In this document: positions 7,241-12,270 of the stretch, piece after piece
Layout of the letters: each line of letters opens with the position of its first letter
How positions within the stretch are numbered: the first letter of the stretch is position 1
DNA from: Thermoplasmatota archaeon
GTDB lineage: Archaea; Thermoplasmatota; Thermoplasmata; RBG-16-68-12; JAJISG01
Direction of reading: 5' to 3'
Length of the DNA: 12,270 nt
NCBI GenBank assembly: GCA_022848785.1
Contig: JAJISK010000009.1
Coordinates: forward strand, 3,843-16,112
Made by a program: the position numbers and the translations under genes
The notes under the pieces: generated by a model
The model's database searches: none
What the model was told of the DNA's origin: nothing
Seen by the model: the letters and a program-made list of their open reading frames with translations, nothing else

Positions 7241-7258
7241 AATAGGGCGACTCCCTAT
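7238..7258 (+). promoter_or_regulatory. Promoter of the ilvE-sucC-sucD cluster with adjoining inverted repeat
   Basis: TTTAATA at 7238-7244 is a good archaeal TATA-like box. Transcription would start near 7266, leaving a leader of about 14 nt before ATG 7280. An inverted repeat, ATAGGG (7242-7247) and CCCTAT (7253-7258) around five bases, overlaps the box and lies just before the predicted start site. A repressor site would be expected there. Promoter likely; operator speculative. Confidence 0.55.
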
Positions 7259-7279
7259 CGACAATTGAGGCAGAGGGCC

Positions 7280-8164
7280 ATGGAACTTTTGGCCTACGTG
7301 AATGGCGAGTTTTTACCGGAATCGGACGCCAAGGTGTCCGTCTTCGATCACGGGCTCCTCTACGGCGACGGCATCTTCGAGGGGATCCGGGCCTACAACG
7401 GAAGGGTGTTTCGTCTCGACGACCACCTCCGCCGGCTCTACGACTCCGCGAAGGCCATCCACCTGGAGATCCCCCACCCCGTCGATGAGATGCGCGACCT
7501 CATCCTCGAACTTTGCCGCCGAAACGAGATCGAGGATGGCTACATCCGCCCCGTCGTGACCCGGGGGAAGGGAGACCTCGGCCTCGATCCCCGGAAGGTG
7601 AAAGGCGGACCCACGGTCGTCATCATCGCCCGTCCCTTCGAGGTGTTGTACGGGGACAAGTACGAGGAGGGCCTGACGCTCATCACCTCCACCTACCGGC
7701 GGGTACCGTCCCAGTCGGTCAGCCCGAACATCAAGTCGTTGAACTACCTGAATCAGATCCTCGCGCGGGTGGAGGCGAACATCCACGATGCCGACGAGGC
7801 CCTCCTTCTGGACCTCCAAGGCTACGTGAGCGAGGCCTCCGCCGACAACTTCTTCGTCGTGCGGGACGAGGTCCTCACCACGCCGCCCACGGCCTCCATC
7901 CTCCAGGGCGTCACCCGCCAAACCGTCCTGGAGATCGCAGATGAGCTGGGCTACGAGGCCCGGGAGCGGTTCTTCACCCTCTACGACGTGTACGGGGCCG
8001 ACGAGGCCTTCATCACGGGCACGGCGGCGGAGATTGCGCCCGTCGTCCGGGTCGACGACCGAGTCATTGGGGATGGGAAGCCCGGGCGCATCACGAAGCA
8101 AATCACCGCACGCTACCGGGACCTCGTGCGTTCCACCGGGACCCCCATCTACGAGAAGGCCTGA
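7280..8164 (+). CDS. ilvE: Branched-chain amino acid aminotransferase (class IV, PLP-dependent)
   Basis: This PLP fold-type IV aminotransferase probably moves amino groups between glutamate/2-oxoglutarate and valine, leucine or isoleucine. The 294 residues show VNGEF, VFDHGLLYGDGIFEGIRAY at 21-39, RPVVTRGKGDLGLDP at 90-104 and the Schiff-base lysine Lys152 in NIKSLNYLNQILA. GYVSEASADNFF (181-192) carries Glu185, which should contact the pyridine nitrogen, and TGTAAEIAPV closes the cofactor site. These point to the branched-chain type, although D-alanine transaminase and aminodeoxychorismate lyase share the fold. ATG 7280 fits homologous N-termini (MELLAYVNGEF); an earlier in-frame TTG at 7265 coincides with the predicted transcription start. 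sucC begins 25 bp downstream, so the three genes form a likely operon. Family firm; substrate likely. Confidence 0.92.
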   Translation: MELLAYVNGEFLPESDAKVSVFDHGLLYGDGIFEGIRAYNGRVFRLDDHLRRLYDSAKAIHLEIPHPVDEMRDLILELCRRNEIEDGYIRPVVTRGKGDLGLDPRKVKGGPTVVIIARPFEVLYGDKYEEGLTLITSTYRRVPSQSVSPNIKSLNYLNQILARVEANIHDADEALLLDLQGYVSEASADNFFVVRDEVLTTPPTASILQGVTRQTVLEIADELGYEARERFFTLYDVYGADEAFITGTAAEIAPVVRVDDRVIGDGKPGRITKQITARYRDLVRSTGTPIYEKA

Positions 8165-8189
8165 GTCCGTACAACCCCGGGGTGTGGCC

Positions 8190-9287
8190 ATGAAGTTTCC
8201 CGAGCACCGAGCGAAATTGGTCTTCCGGAAGTACGGCATCCCCATTCCGGAGGGGGTGGTCGTCCAGGCCCTCGAGGAAGTGGTGGATCCTCCCCTTCCG
8301 ACGGTCGTGAAAGCTCAGGTCCTGGCGGGGGGCCGAATGAAGGCGGGGGGCATCCGATTTTCCGAGTCCCTAGAGGAATTGCAGGAGGCGGTGGAGGCCA
8401 TCCTGGACTTGGAGATTGACGGCTATCCCGTCCTCAGCGTCCTCCTGGAGGAAAAGCTGCCGATCGCCCAGGAACTCTACCTGGGCTTGACCATCGACCG
8501 GAGCGCGAGGGCGCCCCTCCTCATGGCCTCGACCGAGGGCGGCATCGACATCGAGGGCGTTCCCGACGAGAAGATTTTCCGAGCCCGGATCCCACCCCTC
8601 CTGGGGATGCAACCCTACATCCTGCGGCGTCTGCAACGCGCCCTCGGCTTCGAGGGGAAGCAGGCGCAGACCCTTGCGGATATCGCCTCGGCCCTTTTCC
8701 GCCTCTTCGAGGCAGAGGACGCGGAGTTGGTGGAAATCAACCCTCTGGTCGTCACGCCGGAAGGGAGCCTAGTTGCCGGGGACGCGAAGTTGGTCCTCGA
8801 TGACAACGCGCTCTTCCGCCACCCGGAGTACGAGGACGTGGAACAGGAATTCACATCGCTTGAGATGGAAGCCCGCGAGCGCGGGATCGCATTCGTCCAG
8901 CTAGAGGGAGATATCGGGGTCATCGCCAACGGCGCCGGCCTCACCATGGCCACGATGGACGTCCTGCACCTGCACGGCGGAAAACCCGGAGTCTTCTTGG
9001 ATCTGGGGGGAACCGACGACGCGGAAATCGTAAAGGAAGCTTTTCTGCTGATGCTGAAGGCTCGGCCTCGCGTCATCTTCCTCAACATCTTCGGCGGCAT
9101 TACGAAGTCCGACACCGTGGCGGTAGGGGTCCGGGAAGCCATGGAGGAGGCGAAGACCGACATCCCTGTCGTGGCCCGGATTCGAGGTGTCAACGAGGAT
9201 CGGGCCCGCGAACTCCTCCGGGATGCGGGGATGATTGCGCATCTGGACCTGGATCGCGCCGCGCAAGCCGTCGTGGAGGGCGATTAA
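8190..9287 (+). CDS. sucC: Succinyl-CoA synthetase (ADP- or GDP-forming), beta subunit
   Basis: SucC is the nucleotide-binding subunit of succinyl-CoA synthetase, which interconverts succinyl-CoA and succinate with gain or use of ATP/GTP. The 365-residue protein begins [20 protein letters not shown] and has the ATP-grasp element [16 protein letters not shown] at 39-54. [12 protein letters not shown] and [15 protein letters not shown] follow in the middle. The CoA-ligase domain shows GVFLDLGG and [16 protein letters not shown] near 290-310. The start ATG 8190 has GGGGTG eleven bases upstream. It lies 25 bp after ilvE and 2 bp before sucD, which codes the other subunit. Length is a little shorter than the roughly 385 residues of the bacterial protein. 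Nucleotide preference cannot be read from the sequence. Identification firm. Confidence 0.95.
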   Translation: MKFPEHRAKLVFRKYGIPIPEGVVVQALEEVVDPPLPTVVKAQVLAGGRMKAGGIRFSESLEELQEAVEAILDLEIDGYPVLSVLLEEKLPIAQELYLGLTIDRSARAPLLMASTEGGIDIEGVPDEKIFRARIPPLLGMQPYILRRLQRALGFEGKQAQTLADIASALFRLFEAEDAELVEINPLVVTPEGSLVAGDAKLVLDDNALFRHPEYEDVEQEFTSLEMEARERGIAFVQLEGDIGVIANGAGLTMATMDVLHLHGGKPGVFLDLGGTDDAEIVKEAFLLMLKARPRVIFLNIFGGITKSDTVAVGVREAMEEAKTDIPVVARIRGVNEDRARELLRDAGMIAHLDLDRAAQAVVEGD

Positions 9288-9289
9288 AG

Positions 9290-10153
9290 GTGTCCATTCT
9301 GCTGGACGAGACCTCCCGCGTCCTGGTTCAGGGCATCACAGGCCACCAGGGCCGCTTCCACACAAAGGCCAGCCTCGCGTATGGGACGAAGATTGTCGCG
9401 GGTGTCACGCCGGGAAAGGGAGGGACGGAGGTCCATGGGGTCCCCGTCTTTGAAGCGGTCCAAGAGGCCGTCGATGCAACGGGCGCTGACACGTCCTTCT
9501 TCCTCGTCCCTGCAAGGTATGCCAAGGACGCCGCAATCGAGGCCGTCGAGGCCGGCATCCGCCTCCTGGTTCTCATCACGGAGCGTATCCCCTTCCACGA
9601 CGCCCTCGACATTGTCGCCTATGCAAAGATACGGGGAACGACGGTCGTCGGACCCAATTGCCCTGGAATCATATCTCCCGGCAAGTCCAAGGTCGGCATC
9701 ATGCCCGGCCATATTTTTCAGCCCGGGCGCGTGGGGGTCCTCTCCCGGTCCGGGACCTTGACCTACGAGATCGTGAATGCGATCACGGAGGCGGGTGAGG
9801 GCCAGAGCACCGCGATTGGCATCGGGGGGGACGCCATTATTGGAATGAACTTCGTCGAGGGCCTGAGGCTCCTTGAGGACGACGAGGAGACAGAACGGAT
9901 CGTCCTCGTGGGGGAGATTGGCGGAACGGCCGAGGAGGAGGCTTCGGCCTTCATCACCGAGCAGGTGGACAAGCCAGTAGTCGCGTATGTGGCGGGACAA
10001 ACAGCGCCACCTGGACGAAGAATGGGGCACGCAGGCGCCATTATCAGCCGTGGGAAGGGGACTGCAGAGAGCAAGATTGAGGCTTTCCGCGAAGCTGGCG
10101 TGCCAGTGGCGAAGATCCCCGCCCAGGTCCCGATTCTCCTCGCCGCATCATAG
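9290..10153 (+). CDS. sucD: Succinyl-CoA synthetase, alpha subunit
   Basis: SucD carries the CoA-binding Rossmann domain and the histidine that is phosphorylated during the succinyl-CoA synthetase reaction. The 287 residues match the usual length of about 290. Near the N-terminus are [16 protein letters not shown] and AGVTPGKGG (CoA binding). [12 protein letters not shown] lies at about 121-132, [13 protein letters not shown] follows, and the active-site His247 is in [10 protein letters not shown]. Translation starts at GTG 9290, two bases after the sucC stop, with GGAGGG at 9275-9280 as ribosome binding site. Tight coupling with sucC fits the equal amounts needed for the complex. The TAG stop is followed by a drop in G/C at third codon positions, marking the end of the operon. 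Identification firm. Confidence 0.96.
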   Translation: MSILLDETSRVLVQGITGHQGRFHTKASLAYGTKIVAGVTPGKGGTEVHGVPVFEAVQEAVDATGADTSFFLVPARYAKDAAIEAVEAGIRLLVLITERIPFHDALDIVAYAKIRGTTVVGPNCPGIISPGKSKVGIMPGHIFQPGRVGVLSRSGTLTYEIVNAITEAGEGQSTAIGIGGDAIIGMNFVEGLRLLEDDEETERIVLVGEIGGTAEEEASAFITEQVDKPVVAYVAGQTAPPGRRMGHAGAIISRGKGTAESKIEAFREAGVPVAKIPAQVPILLAAS

Positions 10154-10475
10154 TTGTATCGAAGAGGGAAGCCACAAGGTTTGCAGTTCCTTCCGGCCGC
10201 CCGTCTTGTCAGGACAGTAGATCGCATACTCGATTATGCCGTCGAGGAACGAGGCATCGAGCAGCCATCTTGGCTTCTCATAGGGGATTTAGGGGAAGGG
10301 TGGAGGATTTCTGAGTTTGTGTTGTACGATATGGACATTCCTGGGACTGTATGGGCATTCGAAAGTCAAGACGCAGGGATTTCCGATGGACATCGCCTGA
10401 TTTGACCAAATATTGCCCTAGTAGTTGGAGTAAAACGACAACTTCAAGTATCGTTCGGATATTCCGGTAGACCAT
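10154..10475 (+). other. Intergenic region with one doubtful 83-codon open frame
   Basis: This 322-bp gap is more A/T-rich than its surroundings. The frame just after the sucD stop stays open to 10405 from a TTG, and would give 83 residues including IEQPSWLLIGDLGEGWRISE. Its third codon positions are not G/C-rich as in the neighbouring genes, it has no ribosome binding site of its own, and no family is recognised. It may be a relic or chance. A G-run cluster (GGGG, GGGG, GGG) lies at 10283-10300. No tRNA-like fold was seen. Confidence 0.3.
10407..10415 (+). promoter_or_regulatory. Possible TATA-like box for the winged-helix protein gene
   Basis: CAAATATTG is the strongest A/T patch upstream of ATG 10476. 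It would start transcription near 10437 and leave a leader of about 39 nt. The only ribosome binding site candidate is a weak GGTAG shortly before the ATG. Inferred only. Confidence 0.3.
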
Positions 10476-11183
10476 ATGGGCAAATTAGGTATCTATGAGT
10501 ACCCTGACGTGGGCATCGGGACCGCCGTGCGGGTGGTCAAGACCATCGTCAGGGAGAAGGTTGAGCGACTGGAGACCCTGGCAACGATGCTGGGGCACCG
10601 GAATTGGAAAGGCGGGGGATTCAGGGCCAAGCTTGCTGCCGCCCAGCGATACGGGCTGCTTGTTGGCAAGACTACATCCCTGACCGTTTCGAGCCTCGGG
10701 AAGCAGATAGTCGACCCAAAGAACCAGGACGAGCGAACAGAGCTCCTCGCTGCGGCGGTTTTGAACGTGGACCTGTTCCGGCGGATTTACGAGAAGCAGG
10801 GGACGAAACCTCCTTCGGGCGACTTCTGGCTCGTCCTCGCAGATTTCATTGACGCAGAAAAGGGAGAGATTAAGAAGAAGGCACCCCGCATCGAGAGCGC
10901 TTACAAGGAAGCCGTTCCGATCCTGGCGGCGCATGACCGTCTCCGGATGGAGAAGGAAGAGGAGGCGCCCGCCCCGATGGGGAGAGAGGCGCCCTCGCGG
11001 CCCCCTGTCGAGGCGGATACAATCCTCATAGCATCTCCTACCGACGACCTGGAGCTTCGGCTTCCGAGGACGACTTCCTCAATCAGTTTGGCGAAGAGTG
11101 CTCTCGACATGATCAGCGAGGCCTTGGAAGAGAAACAGCCGCCTCTGGAGTTCAAACCCAAGAAGGAAGAATTCGACCCATAG
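10476..11183 (+). CDS. Uncharacterised protein with predicted N-terminal winged helix
   Basis: I do not recognise a named family. The 235-residue protein begins MGKLGIYEYP at ATG 10476. Residues about 14-80 can be read as a winged helix: helices at 16-30 and 32-40, a recognition-like helix GGFRAKLAAAQRYGLLV (47-63), and a hairpin wing ending TSLTVSSLGKQIV (67-79). A mostly helical part follows at 84-156 (ERTELLAAAVLNVDLFRRIY, DFWLVLADFI), then a Pro/Glu-rich linker at 158-178 and a C-terminal tail with a helix at about 204-220. The last residues are rich in Lys, Glu and Pro. No signal peptide or membrane segment is visible. The recognition helix plus wing suggests a DNA-binding or adaptor role, but this is inference. 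It stands alone, between A/T-richer flanks and a gene-poor stretch. Codons are less G/C-biased than in sucCD. Confidence 0.8.
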   Translation: MGKLGIYEYPDVGIGTAVRVVKTIVREKVERLETLATMLGHRNWKGGGFRAKLAAAQRYGLLVGKTTSLTVSSLGKQIVDPKNQDERTELLAAAVLNVDLFRRIYEKQGTKPPSGDFWLVLADFIDAEKGEIKKKAPRIESAYKEAVPILAAHDRLRMEKEEEAPAPMGREAPSRPPVEADTILIASPTDDLELRLPRTTSSISLAKSALDMISEALEEKQPPLEFKPKKEEFDP

Positions 11184-11192
11184 GTGGCCTCC

Positions 11193-11215
11193 GAATTCGA
11201 ATTCCGACGAGTCGG
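11193..11215. repeat. Twelve-base palindrome and adjacent small stem after the winged-helix gene
   Basis: GAATTCGAATTC (11193-11204) is a perfect palindrome ten bases after the preceding stop codon. CCGAC/GTCGG (11204-11215) follows directly. They might fold at the 3' end of the transcript or bind a protein; no T-run is present. Confidence 0.45.
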
Positions 11216-11262
11216 CATGGCCCTAGGGTTTGCCCCTGAGGATTGAGGGAGAAATCTCATGG

Positions 11263-11691
11263 TCAGTTCTCGCACCCAATGCCATCCCCGTCCCCATCAA
11301 AGCGATGCGGGTCCGGAGGGAGGACCCGGAAGTTCCGGTGAAGGATGTCACAACGCAGATCCGTTAGGGGCCACGCTTGCAGGGCTAGCTGGGAGTTTGG
11401 AAGAGGCTCTGAATCTAATTCTAAAAGCCGTTGCCGGGAGTCGAAGAAAAGGTTCGTAGCCTGCTTTCCTCGACGTAAGCAAGTGGCTGCGGGAACCGGA
11501 TTAGTGTCCTCGAGCCGAAACGCGAGGCACCTGAAGAGCCTCGCCGCATCCCCCGGACCCCCCACGCGCGCAGGCGGACGAAGGGGACGCCCGCGCTCTC
11601 GGGCGTTCACCGTGAGTGAAATGGCGGGGTTGATGCTCTTTCGGACGCCCCAATGCGCGGTTGGAATACCAAAGACCTTCAAAACTGGCAT
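11263..11691 (-). pseudogene. Possible relic or short gene ending in an Excalibur-like Ca-binding motif
   Basis: The minus-strand frame that ends at 11263 finishes with DPHRFDGDGDGIGCEN (11266-11313) directly before the stop. This matches the end of the Excalibur domain, an extracellular calcium-binding module whose DxDxDGxxCE motif normally closes a protein. A cysteine 13 residues before the DP could stand for the first conserved Cys, but in Excalibur that spacing is about 22, so the domain looks shortened. The rest of the frame, up to ATG 11691, is not recognisable and has no signal peptide, which an extracellular protein should have. It is therefore either a decayed gene or the motif is an accident. 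The upstream end of the annotation is arbitrary. Confidence 0.35.
11508..11620. repeat. Series of inverted repeats, two of them mutually exclusive
   Basis: GCGAGGC (11522-11528) pairs perfectly with GCCTCGC (11538-11544) across nine bases. The same left arm can instead pair with CCTCG at 11508-11512 through CGAGG at 11523-11527. A further stem, GGACGCCCG (11585-11593) with CGGGCGTTC (11600-11608), includes one G-U pair. TTCAC/GTGAA (11606-11620) follows. This could be a structured RNA on either strand, or merely G/C-rich sequence. No known RNA family was recognised. Confidence 0.35.
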
Positions 11692-11766
11692 TTTGTGGGC
11701 TTCGCCAGGCGTGAAAAGTGTCGTAAGGTTGTTAGTAAAGCTACGGACGTTCGGTCATCGAATAAG

Positions 11767-11844
11767 AATGCATGGGCCGTAAGCGAAGTTCATGACGCAT
11801 GCACCACAAAGGAGGCGGAAATGCATGGAAGGAGGCTTACGGCC
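11767..11844. repeat. Paired direct and inverted repeats
   Basis: AATGCATGG occurs at 11767-11775 and again at 11820-11828. Right next to these, GGCCGTAAGC (11775-11784) and GCTTACGGCC (11835-11844) are perfect inverted 10-mers separated by 50 bases. The arrangement could be a stem with an internal loop or a pair of protein-binding sites. It also carries the ribosome binding site AAAGGAGG at 11808-11815. Confidence 0.5.
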
Positions 11845-12009
11845 GTCACCGGGCGTCCGATACCCTCTGCGCGTTGTCCGGCTGGGGATTTCATCTATCC
11901 AATGGCGATCTCCTATGGAGTCCGCTCGGGACCGGTTTGGCCTCAAGGGGTAGATTTCCCTATCCCAACTCCCGCAATCGAGGGAGGTGGACCGAGGGCG
12001 TGGAGGTGA
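11821..12009 (+). CDS. Doubtful small open frame behind a strong ribosome binding site
   Basis: ATG 11821 lies five bases after the strong ribosome binding site AAAGGAGG (11808-11815) and opens a frame of 62 residues starting MHGRRLTAVTGRP. The product is rich in Pro and Gly, with no helix pattern or family match that I can name. Its 3' part lies opposite a minus-strand frame that looks more like coding sequence. The start signal is the only real support. Confidence 0.15.
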   Translation: MHGRRLTAVTGRPIPSARCPAGDFIYPMAISYGVRSGPVWPQGVDFPIPTPAIEGGGPRAWR

Positions 12010-12270
12010 TCCCGAAATCGTCGTAGGGCGCGCTGCCAATCCTCCGCCGCGTGGAGGTAGTTGAAGGCCGTCCCCAGACATAGCAAGGCGTCGGACGGCT
12101 GCGCGAGGGACACCTCTTCTGGCGTTCAACAGCGTCGTTTCTGCTGCGATTATTCCTGGCTGGCTGGCCATGGCATCGATGGCATCGCGGCATTCCTCAG
12201 GTGATGCCTAGGCGGCCCCGCCTTCCGCCTCGGCGGTCCGCAGCTGGCCCAGGGAGTGGTGGGTCCTGTG
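11943..12270 (-). pseudogene. Minus-strand gene remnant with in-frame stop and apparent frameshift, cut by window edge
   Basis: Read from the window end, the minus strand encodes HHSLGQLRTAEAEGGAA, then a TAG (12210-12208), then in the same frame SPEECRDAIDAMASQPGIIA to ETTLLNA. From about 12122 the coding pattern moves to another frame (PEEVSLAQPSDALLCLG, then FNYLHAAEDWQRALRRF) and ends at TGA 11945-11943. One extra C at 12121-12122 would join the two as LLNAPEEVSLAQ. The last segment is helical and has G/C-rich third positions, as real genes here do. The family is not recognised; a helical repeat protein is possible. Alternatively, the part before the TAG is the end of an intact upstream gene and only the rest is decayed. 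Confidence 0.35.

Noticed and set aside
10283..10306. G-quadruplex
   Set aside because: There are only three runs of three or more G and a final run of two, so a standard three-tetrad quadruplex is not supported.
11345..11782. Plus-strand open frame of 145 codons
   Set aside because: Arg/Ser-rich product, no ribosome binding site, no family, and it crosses the inverted repeats.
12208..12210. TAG read as pyrrolysine
   Set aside because: TAG is the most frequent ordinary stop in this window and no Pyl genes are seen.
11184..12270. tRNA, RNase P RNA, SRP RNA or CRISPR array in the gene-poor stretch
   Set aside because: No T-arm pattern, no conserved RNase P or SRP motifs, and no regularly spaced repeats were found by eye on either strand.

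Overview
The window is a GC-rich piece of an archaeal chromosome. The case for an archaeon rests on GatE (the archaea-only glutamyl-tRNA(Gln) amidotransferase subunit), a euryarchaeal-type replication protein A followed by its RPA-associated partner, and A/T-rich TATA-like boxes about 25-30 bp upstream of several starts. The RPA type and the mixture of leaderless and short-leader genes suggest a euryarchaeon, possibly of the Thermoplasmatota. That placement is inference, not something the sequence proves.

Layout. Positions 1-1815 hold gatE, cut at its 5' end by the window edge. Its stop codon overlaps, tail to tail, that of an SDR-family oxidoreductase on the minus strand (1812-2603). A short divergent promoter region (about 2604-2744) separates the SDR gene from the RPA operon (RPA 2745-4058, RPA-associated protein 4060-4920). 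The RPA reading frame has no ATG/GTG/TTG at its natural N-terminus and most likely starts at CTG 2745 behind a good ribosome binding site. The second RPA gene overlaps by 37 bp, tail to tail, a minus-strand radical SAM protein (4884-6167). A second divergent region leads to purC (6289-7191), apparently leaderless. A promoter with adjoining inverted repeats then leads to a three-gene plus-strand cluster: a branched-chain-type aminotransferase (7280-8164), sucC (8190-9287) and sucD (9290-10153).

From 10154 on, the character changes. There is a more A/T-rich gap of about 320 bp, one unrecognised winged-helix-like protein gene (10476-11183), and then more than 1 kb with no convincing intact gene. 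That last stretch holds inverted repeats, a minus-strand frame ending in an Excalibur-like calcium-binding motif, and a minus-strand gene remnant at the window edge with an in-frame stop and an apparent frameshift. It looks like an accessory or decaying segment.

How the genes fit together. Most are housekeeping genes: tRNA-dependent glutamine synthesis (GatE), single-stranded DNA binding (RPA pair), purine synthesis (PurC), and amino-acid and 2-oxoacid/TCA metabolism (aminotransferase with succinyl-CoA synthetase). No complete new system, CRISPR array, tRNA, rRNA or insertion sequence was found. The points most worth checking are the CTG start of RPA, the SDR without the usual Tyr/Lys pair, the cysteine-rich radical SAM protein, and the degraded 3' region.
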